The notes below the pieces were generated by a model that saw only the letters and a list, made by a program, of their open reading frames with translations, did not search any database and was not told where the DNA came from. Position numbers and translations under genes: made by a program. Shown piece after piece: positions 54,276 to 60,831 of a stretch of 64,000 nucleotides of DNA. Origin of the DNA: Paenibacillus sp. V4I7 (GTDB lineage Bacteria; Bacillota; Bacilli; Paenibacillales; NBRC-103111); NCBI RefSeq assembly GCF_030817275.1, contig NZ_JAUSZD010000002.1:8096501-8160500 (forward strand), given 5' to 3'. Position 1 is the stretch's first letter. Each line of letters starts with the position of its first letter.

Positions 54276-54767
54276 ATGCACTGGAAAGTTGCGATTTTGA
54301 CAGCCAGTGACCGCGGTTACCGAGGAGAACGAGAAGACACTAGCGCTCAGGTAATCCGCGAGCTGATTGAAGAGGAAATTCAAGGCGAGATCATCGAATA
54401 CCGGGTCGTTCCGGATGAGATGGATGAAATCATGGCTTCATTAATAGAAATGACGGATTATTATCAGGCAGATTTGATTTTAACGACTGGCGGGACGGGA
54501 CTAGCCCCCCGAGATGTGACACCGGAAGCAACACTCAATGTAATTGATCGGGTAGCACCGGGTTTTGCTGAAGCCATGCGGATGATTTCGATGCAAAAAA
54601 CACGGAAAGCGATGCTTTCCAGAGCGGTATCCGGCATTCGCGGGCGCACGCTGATCATTAATTTGCCGGGCAGCCCCAAGGGCGTTCAGGAGAATCTGAT
54701 GGCGATTATCGATCAGCTTCCGCATGCGCTGGGGATTCTGACAGGCAAAGAAGGTGACCATGGGTGA
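54276..54767 (+). CDS. mog: Molybdopterin adenylyltransferase (MogA/MoaB type)
   Basis: A 163-residue MoCF-domain protein. The molybdopterin-binding loop is ILTTGGTGLAPRDVTPEAT, with GIRGRTLIINLPGSPKGVQENL near the C terminus. It adenylates molybdopterin before metal insertion. The start is ATG 54276 with GAGAGGTGACGAAGG upstream. It overlaps the next gene by 4 bp. Confidence 0.93.
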   Translation: MHWKVAILTASDRGYRGEREDTSAQVIRELIEEEIQGEIIEYRVVPDEMDEIMASLIEMTDYYQADLILTTGGTGLAPRDVTPEATLNVIDRVAPGFAEAMRMISMQKTRKAMLSRAVSGIRGRTLIINLPGSPKGVQENLMAIIDQLPHALGILTGKEGDHG

Positions 54768-55777
54768 GCAAACATGAATCCATGCTGCGCGAGGTTAAAG
54801 TCGAAGATGCCATCGGCATGATTTTGCCTCATGATCTGACTCAGATTTTGCCTGGCGAGTTCAAAGGGCGCCTGTTTCGCAAAGGCCATCAGGTGACTGA
54901 GGCCGATATTCCTGCGCTTCTGAGCATCGGCAAAGAGCATATTTATGTGATGGAGCTGCAGCCTGGCTACCTGCATGAGGATGAAGCTGCGCTGCGAATG
55001 GCGAACGCGATAGCTGGAGAGCACCTCACGCTGACAGAGCCGCATGAGGGCAAAGTGAACGTGAAATCGGCGATTCACGGCTTGGTCAAGATCGATAGGG
55101 CGTTCGTGGACAGTGTGAACGCCATCGATGAGGTCGTGTTGTCGACGATTCGCAGCAACACGGTTGTTCAGGCAGGCACTTCGCTAGTTGGCACGCGGGT
55201 AATCCCGCTGATTGTGGACGAAGCGAAGGTTGCAGAGGTCGAGCGCCTGGCTGCCGCTCGACGTGAGGAGGGCTTCACCTTGCTTGAGGTGAAGCCGTTT
55301 CGCAAGCTCCGCGTCGGCGTTATTACGACGGGCAGCGAGGTCTTCAAGGGCCGAATCAAGGATAAATTCGGCCCGGTTGTGAAGGAGAAGCTCGCGCAGC
55401 TCGGCTCCGAGGTAGTAGACCAACGCTTCGTGTCAGATGACAGCGAAGCGATTGTAGGTGAGATCCACGCGCTGCTAGCGCTGGGCGTGGATCTAGTCTT
55501 GGTCACGGGCGGCATGTCCGTGGACCCAGACGATCGCACACCGGGTGCGATCAAGCAGGCCGGCGCCCGCGTGGTCAGCTATGGCACGCCGATGCTGCCG
55601 GGCTCGATGCTGATGATCGCCTATCTAGGCGATGTGCCGATCATGGGCTTGCCGGGTTGCGTGATGCACGACCCATACACGTCCTTTGATGTGCTGCTCC
55701 CGCGGATTTGCGCGGGCGAGACTATCGTGCGCAGCGACATCACGGAGATGGGGTACGGTGGGTTTTATCAGTGTTAG
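54764..55777 (+). CDS. MoeA-like molybdopterin-binding protein
   Basis: A 337-residue protein with a C-terminal MoCF-type domain (VGVITTGSEVFKGRIKDKFGP, DLVLVTGGMSVDPDDRTPGAI, PIMGLPGCVMHD) but without the full MoeA N-terminal domains and C-terminal domain IV. The N-terminal about 170 residues are instead a MoeA-like extension of unclear role. It starts at GTG 54764, overlapping mog by 4 bp, and is followed by a terminator. Relatives are annotated as molybdopterin-binding proteins; it may insert molybdenum or serve a specific molybdoenzyme. The 3' part is GC-rich. Confidence 0.85.
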   Translation: MSKHESMLREVKVEDAIGMILPHDLTQILPGEFKGRLFRKGHQVTEADIPALLSIGKEHIYVMELQPGYLHEDEAALRMANAIAGEHLTLTEPHEGKVNVKSAIHGLVKIDRAFVDSVNAIDEVVLSTIRSNTVVQAGTSLVGTRVIPLIVDEAKVAEVERLAAARREEGFTLLEVKPFRKLRVGVITTGSEVFKGRIKDKFGPVVKEKLAQLGSEVVDQRFVSDDSEAIVGEIHALLALGVDLVLVTGGMSVDPDDRTPGAIKQAGARVVSYGTPMLPGSMLMIAYLGDVPIMGLPGCVMHDPYTSFDVLLPRICAGETIVRSDITEMGYGGFYQC

Positions 55778-55784
55778 CTAGTGG

Positions 55785-55812
55785 CTACTGCTAGCGTTAG
55801 CAGTAGTTTTTT
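55785..55812 (+). terminator. Terminator after the moeA-like gene
   Basis: CTACTGCTA (55785-55793) and TAGCAGTAG (55798-55806) form a perfect 9-bp stem with a 4-base loop, followed by six Ts. Confidence 0.92.
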
Positions 55813-55831
55813 GCAGTAGTTGATGAGAGAT

Positions 55832-56051
55832 TGCAAGATATGTATGTTTGGTTTTGCTGGGTGAGTTGTTTAAGGGTTACTCTGCTGATTTGTTTTTTTA
55901 GCACATTCGGACATTTTGCTGCATTTTGTGCAGGTAATTTGGATGAATTTGTTTCGTATCTAGCAAATTGCTGCAAAATGTACATCTTTTTTTGGCGCTT
56001 TGGCGGTATATTAGCTGTTTTCTCTGCTGATTTTGATGAACAAAATGCAGG
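55832..56051. repeat. Degenerate hairpin repeats upstream of tatA (array 4)
   Basis: A hairpin CTGCA-TTTTG-TGCAG lies at 55919-55933, related CTGCAAAATGTACA at 55971, and CTG-ATTTTG-loop-CAAAAT-G-CAG at 56027-56050. Weaker forms lie at 55832 and 55884. TGCAAGATATGTA (55832) and TGCAAAATGTACA (55972) are 140 bp apart; the CTGATTTG-like motifs at 55884 and 56027 are 143 bp apart. Short open frames here on both strands look accidental. This looks like a decayed repeat array. Confidence 0.6.
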
Positions 56052-56131
56052 TAAAGTGGGCCATATGTGTGTTTGCCCATTTATTTATACGGTTTAGTCG
56101 AAGTCGCAACAAAAAAATGGAGATGAAGTCC

Positions 56132-56740
56132 ATGTTCCAAAATATCGGTTTCACCGAGCTCTTATTAATAGCCATCGTTGCTCTTGTCATATTTGGACCG
56201 CAGAAGCTGCCCGAAATTGGTCGCGTGCTGGGGCGTACGATCAGCGATTTTAAGAAAGGCGCTCACGCCCTACTGAACGATGAGCCTGAAGAAGCGGCGG
56301 CGCAGGTCAAACCAGCTCCGCAGGTTTCGACTCAAGGCGGAGCGGCCTCGTCAAACGCTGTCGAAGCAGGTGCTCCTTCCGAGAGAGCGGCAGTGGAGTT
56401 TGTATCGGCAGCTCCCGCAGTAGTTGAGTCGGCTGTCGAACCGAGTGCAGCTACACCTGAAGTAGCGGAGTCAGTCTCTTCCGCAACTGCAGAACCCAAG
56501 GTTGTTCATGCGGTTGTTCAGCCCGTTGACGCGTCTTCAGCACAATCGGGTTCGTCTACTGCAACTGAACCATCTGCCTCTCAGGCAGCAGTCTCCGCTG
56601 TGGAAGCACCGTCGGTCACACCGACGGAACCCGCTCAGACGGAAGCAGCATCTGCCCCCACGGCAGCATCTGCCCCGACGAGCGCACCCAAGGCCGCGCC
56701 TATCGCGCCGCCAAGCAACACGCGGCGTCTACCGGACTAG
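56132..56740 (+). CDS. tatA: Twin-arginine translocase subunit TatA with long low-complexity tail
   Basis: A 202-residue TatA. The single membrane helix and amphipathic helix are standard: GFTELLLIAIVALVIFGPQKLPEIGRVLGRTISDFKKG. TatA proteins are usually 60-90 residues; here about 150 residues of Ala/Pro/Ser/Thr/Val/Glu-rich sequence follow from about residue 50, with AQ, AP and SAAP repeats. The start is ATG 56132, 9 bases after GGAG; in-frame ATGs at 56117 and 56123 overlap that site. tatC follows 69 bp downstream. The pair makes the Tat protein-export channel for folded proteins. Confidence 0.9.
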   Translation: MFQNIGFTELLLIAIVALVIFGPQKLPEIGRVLGRTISDFKKGAHALLNDEPEEAAAQVKPAPQVSTQGGAASSNAVEAGAPSERAAVEFVSAAPAVVESAVEPSAATPEVAESVSSATAEPKVVHAVVQPVDASSAQSGSSTATEPSASQAAVSAVEAPSVTPTEPAQTEAASAPTAASAPTSAPKAAPIAPPSNTRRLPD

Positions 56741-56809
56741 CCGCTTTCTTTTCAGCATAACAAGTGCTTCAGCCGTAAGGTTTGATCCACTAGATCAGGT
56801 TGGTGAAAT

Positions 56810-57568
56810 ATGACAACGAACGAAGAAATGTCACTCGTAGAGCACCTTGGTGAGCTGCGCAAACGAATCATGTGGGTACTGGTCGTCCTGGTCATAGGGA
56901 TGGTAGGCGGACTAATCTGCGCGAAGCCGATCATTCGCTACCTCAAAAACATTCCGCCTGCTGATAGCATCGGTTGGAACGTTTTTTCCCCGTGGGACGC
57001 TTTACGCTTGTATATGAATTTTGGTTTGGCCGTAGGTATTCTTATTACCCTGCCGGTTATTCTTTATCATATATGGGCGTTTGTTAAGCCTGGCTTGCGC
57101 GAGTCTGAGCAGAAGGCATCGATTATTTATATTCCTTATGCGTTTTTGTTGTTTTTAGTAGGTCTTTCCTTTGGTTATTGGGTTGTTTTTCCGATGGCTT
57201 TTTACTTTACTTCCTCCATTAGCCAAAGTCTTGAAATTACGGAGATGTATGGCGCAGCGCAATATTTTACATTCATGTTCAACATTATTCTGCCGCTGGC
57301 TATTGTGTTTGAGCTGCCGATTGTGGTGATGTTCCTCACGAAAATTAGGCTTCTGAATCCGAAGCGTCTGCACAAGTTCAGAAGATATGCGTACATGCTT
57401 CTCGTTATATTGTCTACGTTGATTACGCCGCCGGATGCGATTTCGGCCATTTTAGTGGCTTTGCCGCTTATTGTTTTGTATGAATTTAGCGTATTTATGT
57501 CGGGGTTCATCTATCGCAAACAGTTGGCGAAGGATGCTGAATGGGAGCGGGAGTTCGGTCCTAAATAA
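56810..57568 (+). CDS. tatC: Twin-arginine translocase subunit TatC
   Basis: A 252-residue membrane protein with six helices. The opening MSLVEHLGELRKRI is the N-terminal signal-peptide-binding motif with the conserved Glu, followed by KPGLRESEQK and the FLVGLSFGYWVVFPMAFYF helix, and the late TPPDAISAILVALPLIVLYE. It binds twin-arginine signal peptides and recruits TatA. It lies 69 bp after tatA, as in B. subtilis tatAy-tatCy, and just before groESL. Confidence 0.95.
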   Translation: MTTNEEMSLVEHLGELRKRIMWVLVVLVIGMVGGLICAKPIIRYLKNIPPADSIGWNVFSPWDALRLYMNFGLAVGILITLPVILYHIWAFVKPGLRESEQKASIIYIPYAFLLFLVGLSFGYWVVFPMAFYFTSSISQSLEITEMYGAAQYFTFMFNIILPLAIVFELPIVVMFLTKIRLLNPKRLHKFRRYAYMLLVILSTLITPPDAISAILVALPLIVLYEFSVFMSGFIYRKQLAKDAEWEREFGPK

Positions 57569-57569
57569 T

Positions 57570-57608
57570 AAAACAGTCTGCGTAATGTGCAGGCTGTTTT
57601 TCTTTTTT
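57570..57608 (+). terminator. Terminator after tatC
   Basis: AAAACAG..CTGC pairs with GCAG..CTGTTTT just after the tatC stop and is followed by T-rich sequence. Confidence 0.8.
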
Positions 57609-57682
57609 AGTAGGGAATATTTGTTTTTCATTTGGGTAGAATGAGGGGGGTGTCCGAAAGAATGAAAAATGTGTAAAAGGAC

Positions 57683-57749
57683 TTGCAAATTACTCCCAGA
57701 ATGAGTATCATAAGAATTGTTGTTAGCACTAAACACATTCGAGTGCTAA
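57683..57749 (+). promoter_or_regulatory. groESL promoter and CIRCE operator
   Basis: TTGCAA (57683-57688) and TATCAT (57706-57711) are 17 bp apart. CIRCE follows: TTAGCACTA, nine bases, GAGTGCTAA (57723-57749), with one mismatch in the left arm relative to the consensus. HrcA repression of the operon is expected. Confidence 0.93.
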
Positions 57750-57795
57750 TAATCGACAAACCCATTACCAATTTTCTAAAGGAGGCTATTTTTCC

Positions 57796-58077
57796 ATGAT
57801 CAGACCGTTAGGTGATCGAGTAATCATTGAAGCCGTTGCGAAAGAGGAGACTACTGCAAGTGGCATCGTGCTGCCAGATACAGCTAAAGAAAAACCACAA
57901 GAAGGTAAAGTTGTAGCCGTAGGCGCAGGCGCGTTGAAAGATGGCGTACGTGTTCCGCTTGAAGTAAGCGAAGGCGACCGCATCATTTTCTCCAAATACG
58001 CTGGAACTGAAGTGAAATACGAAGGCCGCGAACTGTTGATCTTGCGCGAAAGCGACATTCTCGCAGTATTAGCCTAA
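57796..58077 (+). CDS. groES: Co-chaperonin GroES
   Basis: A 93-residue Hsp10 that caps GroEL. It begins MIRPLGDRVIIEAVAKEETTASGIVLPDTAKEKPQEG (family hallmark) with the mobile loop, and ends GRELLILRESDILAVLA. The start has AAAGGAGG upstream. It is transcribed with groEL from the CIRCE-controlled promoter and lies 95 bp before groEL. Confidence 0.98.
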   Translation: MIRPLGDRVIIEAVAKEETTASGIVLPDTAKEKPQEGKVVAVGAGALKDGVRVPLEVSEGDRIIFSKYAGTEVKYEGRELLILRESDILAVLA

Positions 58078-58172
58078 TTTTAGCAGGATATAGATCGGCA
58101 GTACGTATACTTAGTTTTTACGTTTTACTACTTACTATGTACAGGTTCTAAATTAGAGGAGGTTTCCTATTC

Positions 58173-59801
58173 ATGGCAAAAGAAATTAAGTTCAGTGAAG
58201 ACGCACGCCGCGCGATGCTTCGTGGGGTAGATGCTTTGGCTAATGCTGTAAAAGTAACCCTCGGTCCTAAAGGCCGTAACGTTGTTCTTGAGAAAAAATT
58301 TGGCAGCCCGTTGATCACAAATGACGGTGTTACGATTGCAAAAGAAATCGAGCTTGAAGATGCTTTCGAAAACATGGGAGCACAACTTGTTAAAGAAGTT
58401 GCTACCAAAACAAACGATGTTGCTGGTGACGGTACAACAACTGCAACGGTTCTAGCACAAGCTATGATCCGCGAAGGTCTGAAAAACGTAACTGCAGGCG
58501 CTAACCCAATGGTTATCCGCAAAGGTATCGAGAAAGCTGTTAAAGCAGCTGTTGAAGAGCTTCAAAAAATTGCAAAACCAATCGAAGGCAAACAATCCAT
58601 CGCACAAGTAGCGGCAATCTCTGCTGCTGACGAAGAAGTAGGCGAATTGATCGCTGAAGCTATGGAAAAAGTAGGTAAAGACGGTGTTATCACTGTTGAA
58701 GAATCCAAAGGATTCCTTACTGAACTCGAAGTTGTAGAAGGTATGCAATTCGACCGTGGTTACACTTCCCCATACATGATCACTGATACGGATAAAATGG
58801 AAGCTGTCCTTGACAACCCATACATCCTGATCACTGACAAAAAAATCTCGAACATCCAAGAAATCTTACCTGTTCTTGAAAAAGTGGTTCAATCCGGTAA
58901 ACAACTTCTGATCATTGCTGAAGATGTTGAAGGCGAAGCACAAGCAACGCTTGTTGTTAACAGACTTCGTGGCACATTCACTTGCGTAGCTGTTAAAGCT
59001 CCAGGTTTCGGTGACCGTCGTAAAGCTATGCTTGGCGATATCGCTGCACTAACTGGTGGTCAAGTGATTACAGAAGAGCTTGGATTGGATCTGAAATCCA
59101 CAACTCCTGACCAATTGGGTAGCGCGCGTCAAATCCGCGTAACCAAAGAGAACACCATCATCGTTGATGGCGCTGGCGACAAAAAAGACATCGGCGCACG
59201 TGTTACTCAAATTCGCGCACAATTGGAAGAAACAACTTCTGATTTCGATAAAGAAAAACTGCAAGAGCGTTTGGCTAAACTTTCTGGCGGCGTAGCTGTT
59301 ATCAAAGTTGGCGCAGCAACTGAAACTGAGCTGAAAGAGCGCAAACTTCGTATCGAAGATGCTCTGAACGCAACTCGTGCAGCTGTTGAAGAAGGTATCG
59401 TTTCTGGTGGTGGTACAGCCCTAGTTAACGTGTACAACGCAGTAGCTAAAGTAGTAGCTGTTGGCGACGAGCAAACAGGCGTAAACATCATCCTGCGCTC
59501 CCTAGAAGAGCCAGTTCGCACAATCGCAGCTAACGCTGGTCAAGAAGGCTCCGTAATCGTTGAGCGCCTCAAGAACGAAAAAGTAGGCATCGGCTACAAC
59601 GCAGCAACTGGCCAATGGGTGAACATGTTCGAAGCAGGTATCGTTGACCCTGCTAAAGTAACTCGTTCCGCACTGCAAAACGCAGCATCCGTAGCAGCTA
59701 TGTTCCTAACAACAGAAGCTGTTATCGCTGACAAACCGGAAAAAGACAAACCAGGCATGCCTGACATGGGCGGCATGGGTGGAATGGGCGGCATGATGTA
59801 A
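58173..59801 (+). CDS. groEL: Chaperonin GroEL
   Basis: A 542-residue Hsp60 that folds proteins in its ring cavity. ATP-binding and hydrolysis motifs are visible: KVTLGPKGRNVVLEK, NDGVTIAKEIELED, GDGTTTATVLAQAM. The apical domain and the late AATGQWVNMFEAGIVDPAKVTRSALQNAASVA follow, and the C terminus is the GGMGGMGGMM tail. It starts after GGAGG and ends at a strong terminator. Codon use is biased, as expected for a highly expressed gene. Confidence 0.99.
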   Translation: MAKEIKFSEDARRAMLRGVDALANAVKVTLGPKGRNVVLEKKFGSPLITNDGVTIAKEIELEDAFENMGAQLVKEVATKTNDVAGDGTTTATVLAQAMIREGLKNVTAGANPMVIRKGIEKAVKAAVEELQKIAKPIEGKQSIAQVAAISAADEEVGELIAEAMEKVGKDGVITVEESKGFLTELEVVEGMQFDRGYTSPYMITDTDKMEAVLDNPYILITDKKISNIQEILPVLEKVVQSGKQLLIIAEDVEGEAQATLVVNRLRGTFTCVAVKAPGFGDRRKAMLGDIAALTGGQVITEELGLDLKSTTPDQLGSARQIRVTKENTIIVDGAGDKKDIGARVTQIRAQLEETTSDFDKEKLQERLAKLSGGVAVIKVGAATETELKERKLRIEDALNATRAAVEEGIVSGGGTALVNVYNAVAKVVAVGDEQTGVNIILRSLEEPVRTIAANAGQEGSVIVERLKNEKVGIGYNAATGQWVNMFEAGIVDPAKVTRSALQNAASVAAMFLTTEAVIADKPEKDKPGMPDMGGMGGMGGMM

Positions 59802-59848
59802 TAAGGGTTAACCCCCTTATGCATCAAGCTTTCCCAGATAGTAACAAA

Positions 59849-59890
59849 AAAGAGACCCTTCACAAGTTCGCTTGTGAAGGGTCTCTTTTT
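59849..59890 (+). terminator. Strong terminator after groEL
   Basis: AGAGACCCTTCACAAG and CTTGTGAAGGGTCTCT form a 16-bp perfect stem around a TTCG tetraloop, followed by Ts (59849-59890). Confidence 0.95.
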
Positions 59891-59898
59891 GCATGATT

Positions 59899-60088
59899 TC
59901 AATTCAAATCCCAAGCCGCAACAACCTTATTCTTCCCCGTCTGCTTCGCAGTAATCTCCGCCGTATCGGCCTGTTCAATCAATTGGTCTCTATCGAAGTT
60001 GTAGATGCATCTCCGAATAATCAGGGGCATGAGAGTATGTTAAATGCCGAAAGTCGGAATTCGTGTTTTGAGTTGTATGATTCATCAT
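59899..60088 (-). pseudogene. Remnant of a GGDEF-domain gene
   Basis: On the minus strand, ATG 60088 follows an excellent GGAGGAGG ribosome site and opens a 32-codon frame. A second frame then carries a C-terminal GGDEF-like tail, LIEQADTAEITAKQTGKNKVV, ending at TGA 59899. The AD-A--AK--GKN order is the last part of a diguanylate cyclase domain (the third residue after AD being A/E instead of M/Y). The central catalytic domain is missing and the two pieces are out of frame. I infer a diguanylate cyclase gene reduced by a large internal deletion. Confidence 0.6.
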
Positions 60089-60360
60089 TCTCCCTCCTCC
60101 TTCTAAGGTATGGGAATTCAAGACGCAGGGGATGGGATGATACCATCAAATCAATGTCATCTCTCAATTGTAACAAATATATGAAGCAAAAGGGAGAGGT
60201 ATCATGGTGCTAGTAGCCTGCCATTTTCGAGTCTGCTTGGACATTTAACCTGCTTGGCCCATAAAATTCGCCTATTTATTGGATAAATAGGCATTGGTAC
60301 ATTCATTGGACTAGGGATAAACGTATACTAACATAAACCTATAGAGGAGTTGACCCGTCA

Positions 60361-60678
60361 ATGGATCATTACAAACCTAACCAACTCAGCCCGCTTAGTC
60401 AACCGTTCCAACCTAGCCAACTCAGCCCACTTAGCCAACCTAGTCAACCTGGCCCAGGCAAACCATATCAATGTCCACCAACTGACCCGATCATGACAAG
60501 TCCAGAAAGAATCGTAAGAGACTTCTACCACCCACAGAAAGTTCAAGTTATTCATCCTATTCAAATCGTTAACCGCCACCACTGTGTTCCTGTCTATGAG
60601 CATGTGTACACTTGTTCAGAGACAGATGAATATTGCGGCACTCACCCGCATCCGCATCAAGGGATATTGCGCGATTAG
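60361..60678 (+). CDS. CotD-like spore coat protein
   Basis: A 105-residue Pro-, Gln- and His-rich protein. The C-terminal part (HPQKVQVIHPIQIVNRHHCVPVYEHVYT) is what many Paenibacillus CotD-family coat proteins show. The N-terminal half is three repeats of SPLSQPxQPSQ type, which also appear as repeats in the DNA. The start is ATG 60361 with GAGGAG about 11 bases upstream. It stands alone with its own terminator. Coat location is inferred from the family. Confidence 0.65.
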   Translation: MDHYKPNQLSPLSQPFQPSQLSPLSQPSQPGPGKPYQCPPTDPIMTSPERIVRDFYHPQKVQVIHPIQIVNRHHCVPVYEHVYTCSETDEYCGTHPHPHQGILRD

Positions 60679-60687
60679 TTGACAAGG

Positions 60688-60731
60688 AAACCCCCGAAAG
60701 GAATCGTTGATTCTTTTCGGGGGTTGTTTTA
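60688..60731 (+). terminator. Terminator after CotD-like gene
   Basis: AACCCCCGAAA..GAATC and GATTC..TTTCGGGGGTT form a long stem followed by GTTTT. Confidence 0.85.
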
Positions 60732-60779
60732 TGTAGTGTTCCGAACAAAGAAATTGTCGAATACACGGGGGCTACATGA

Positions 60780-60817
60780 AAAAAAGGACCTGATACATTG
60801 TATCAGATCCCTTTTTG
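60780..60817 (-). terminator. Terminator of the SLH protein gene
   Basis: On the minus strand, AAAAAGG.TCTGATA and TATCAGG.CCTTTTT arms pair around a 5-base loop just past the stop of the surface-protein gene. Confidence 0.8.
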
Positions 60818-60831
60818 AAGTTGCGGTTGAA

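Noticed and set aside
55831..56097. 88-residue aromatic-rich protein on plus strand and 62-residue frame on minus strand before tatA
   Set aside because: Both arise in a degenerate hairpin-repeat region without a good ribosome site or family match.
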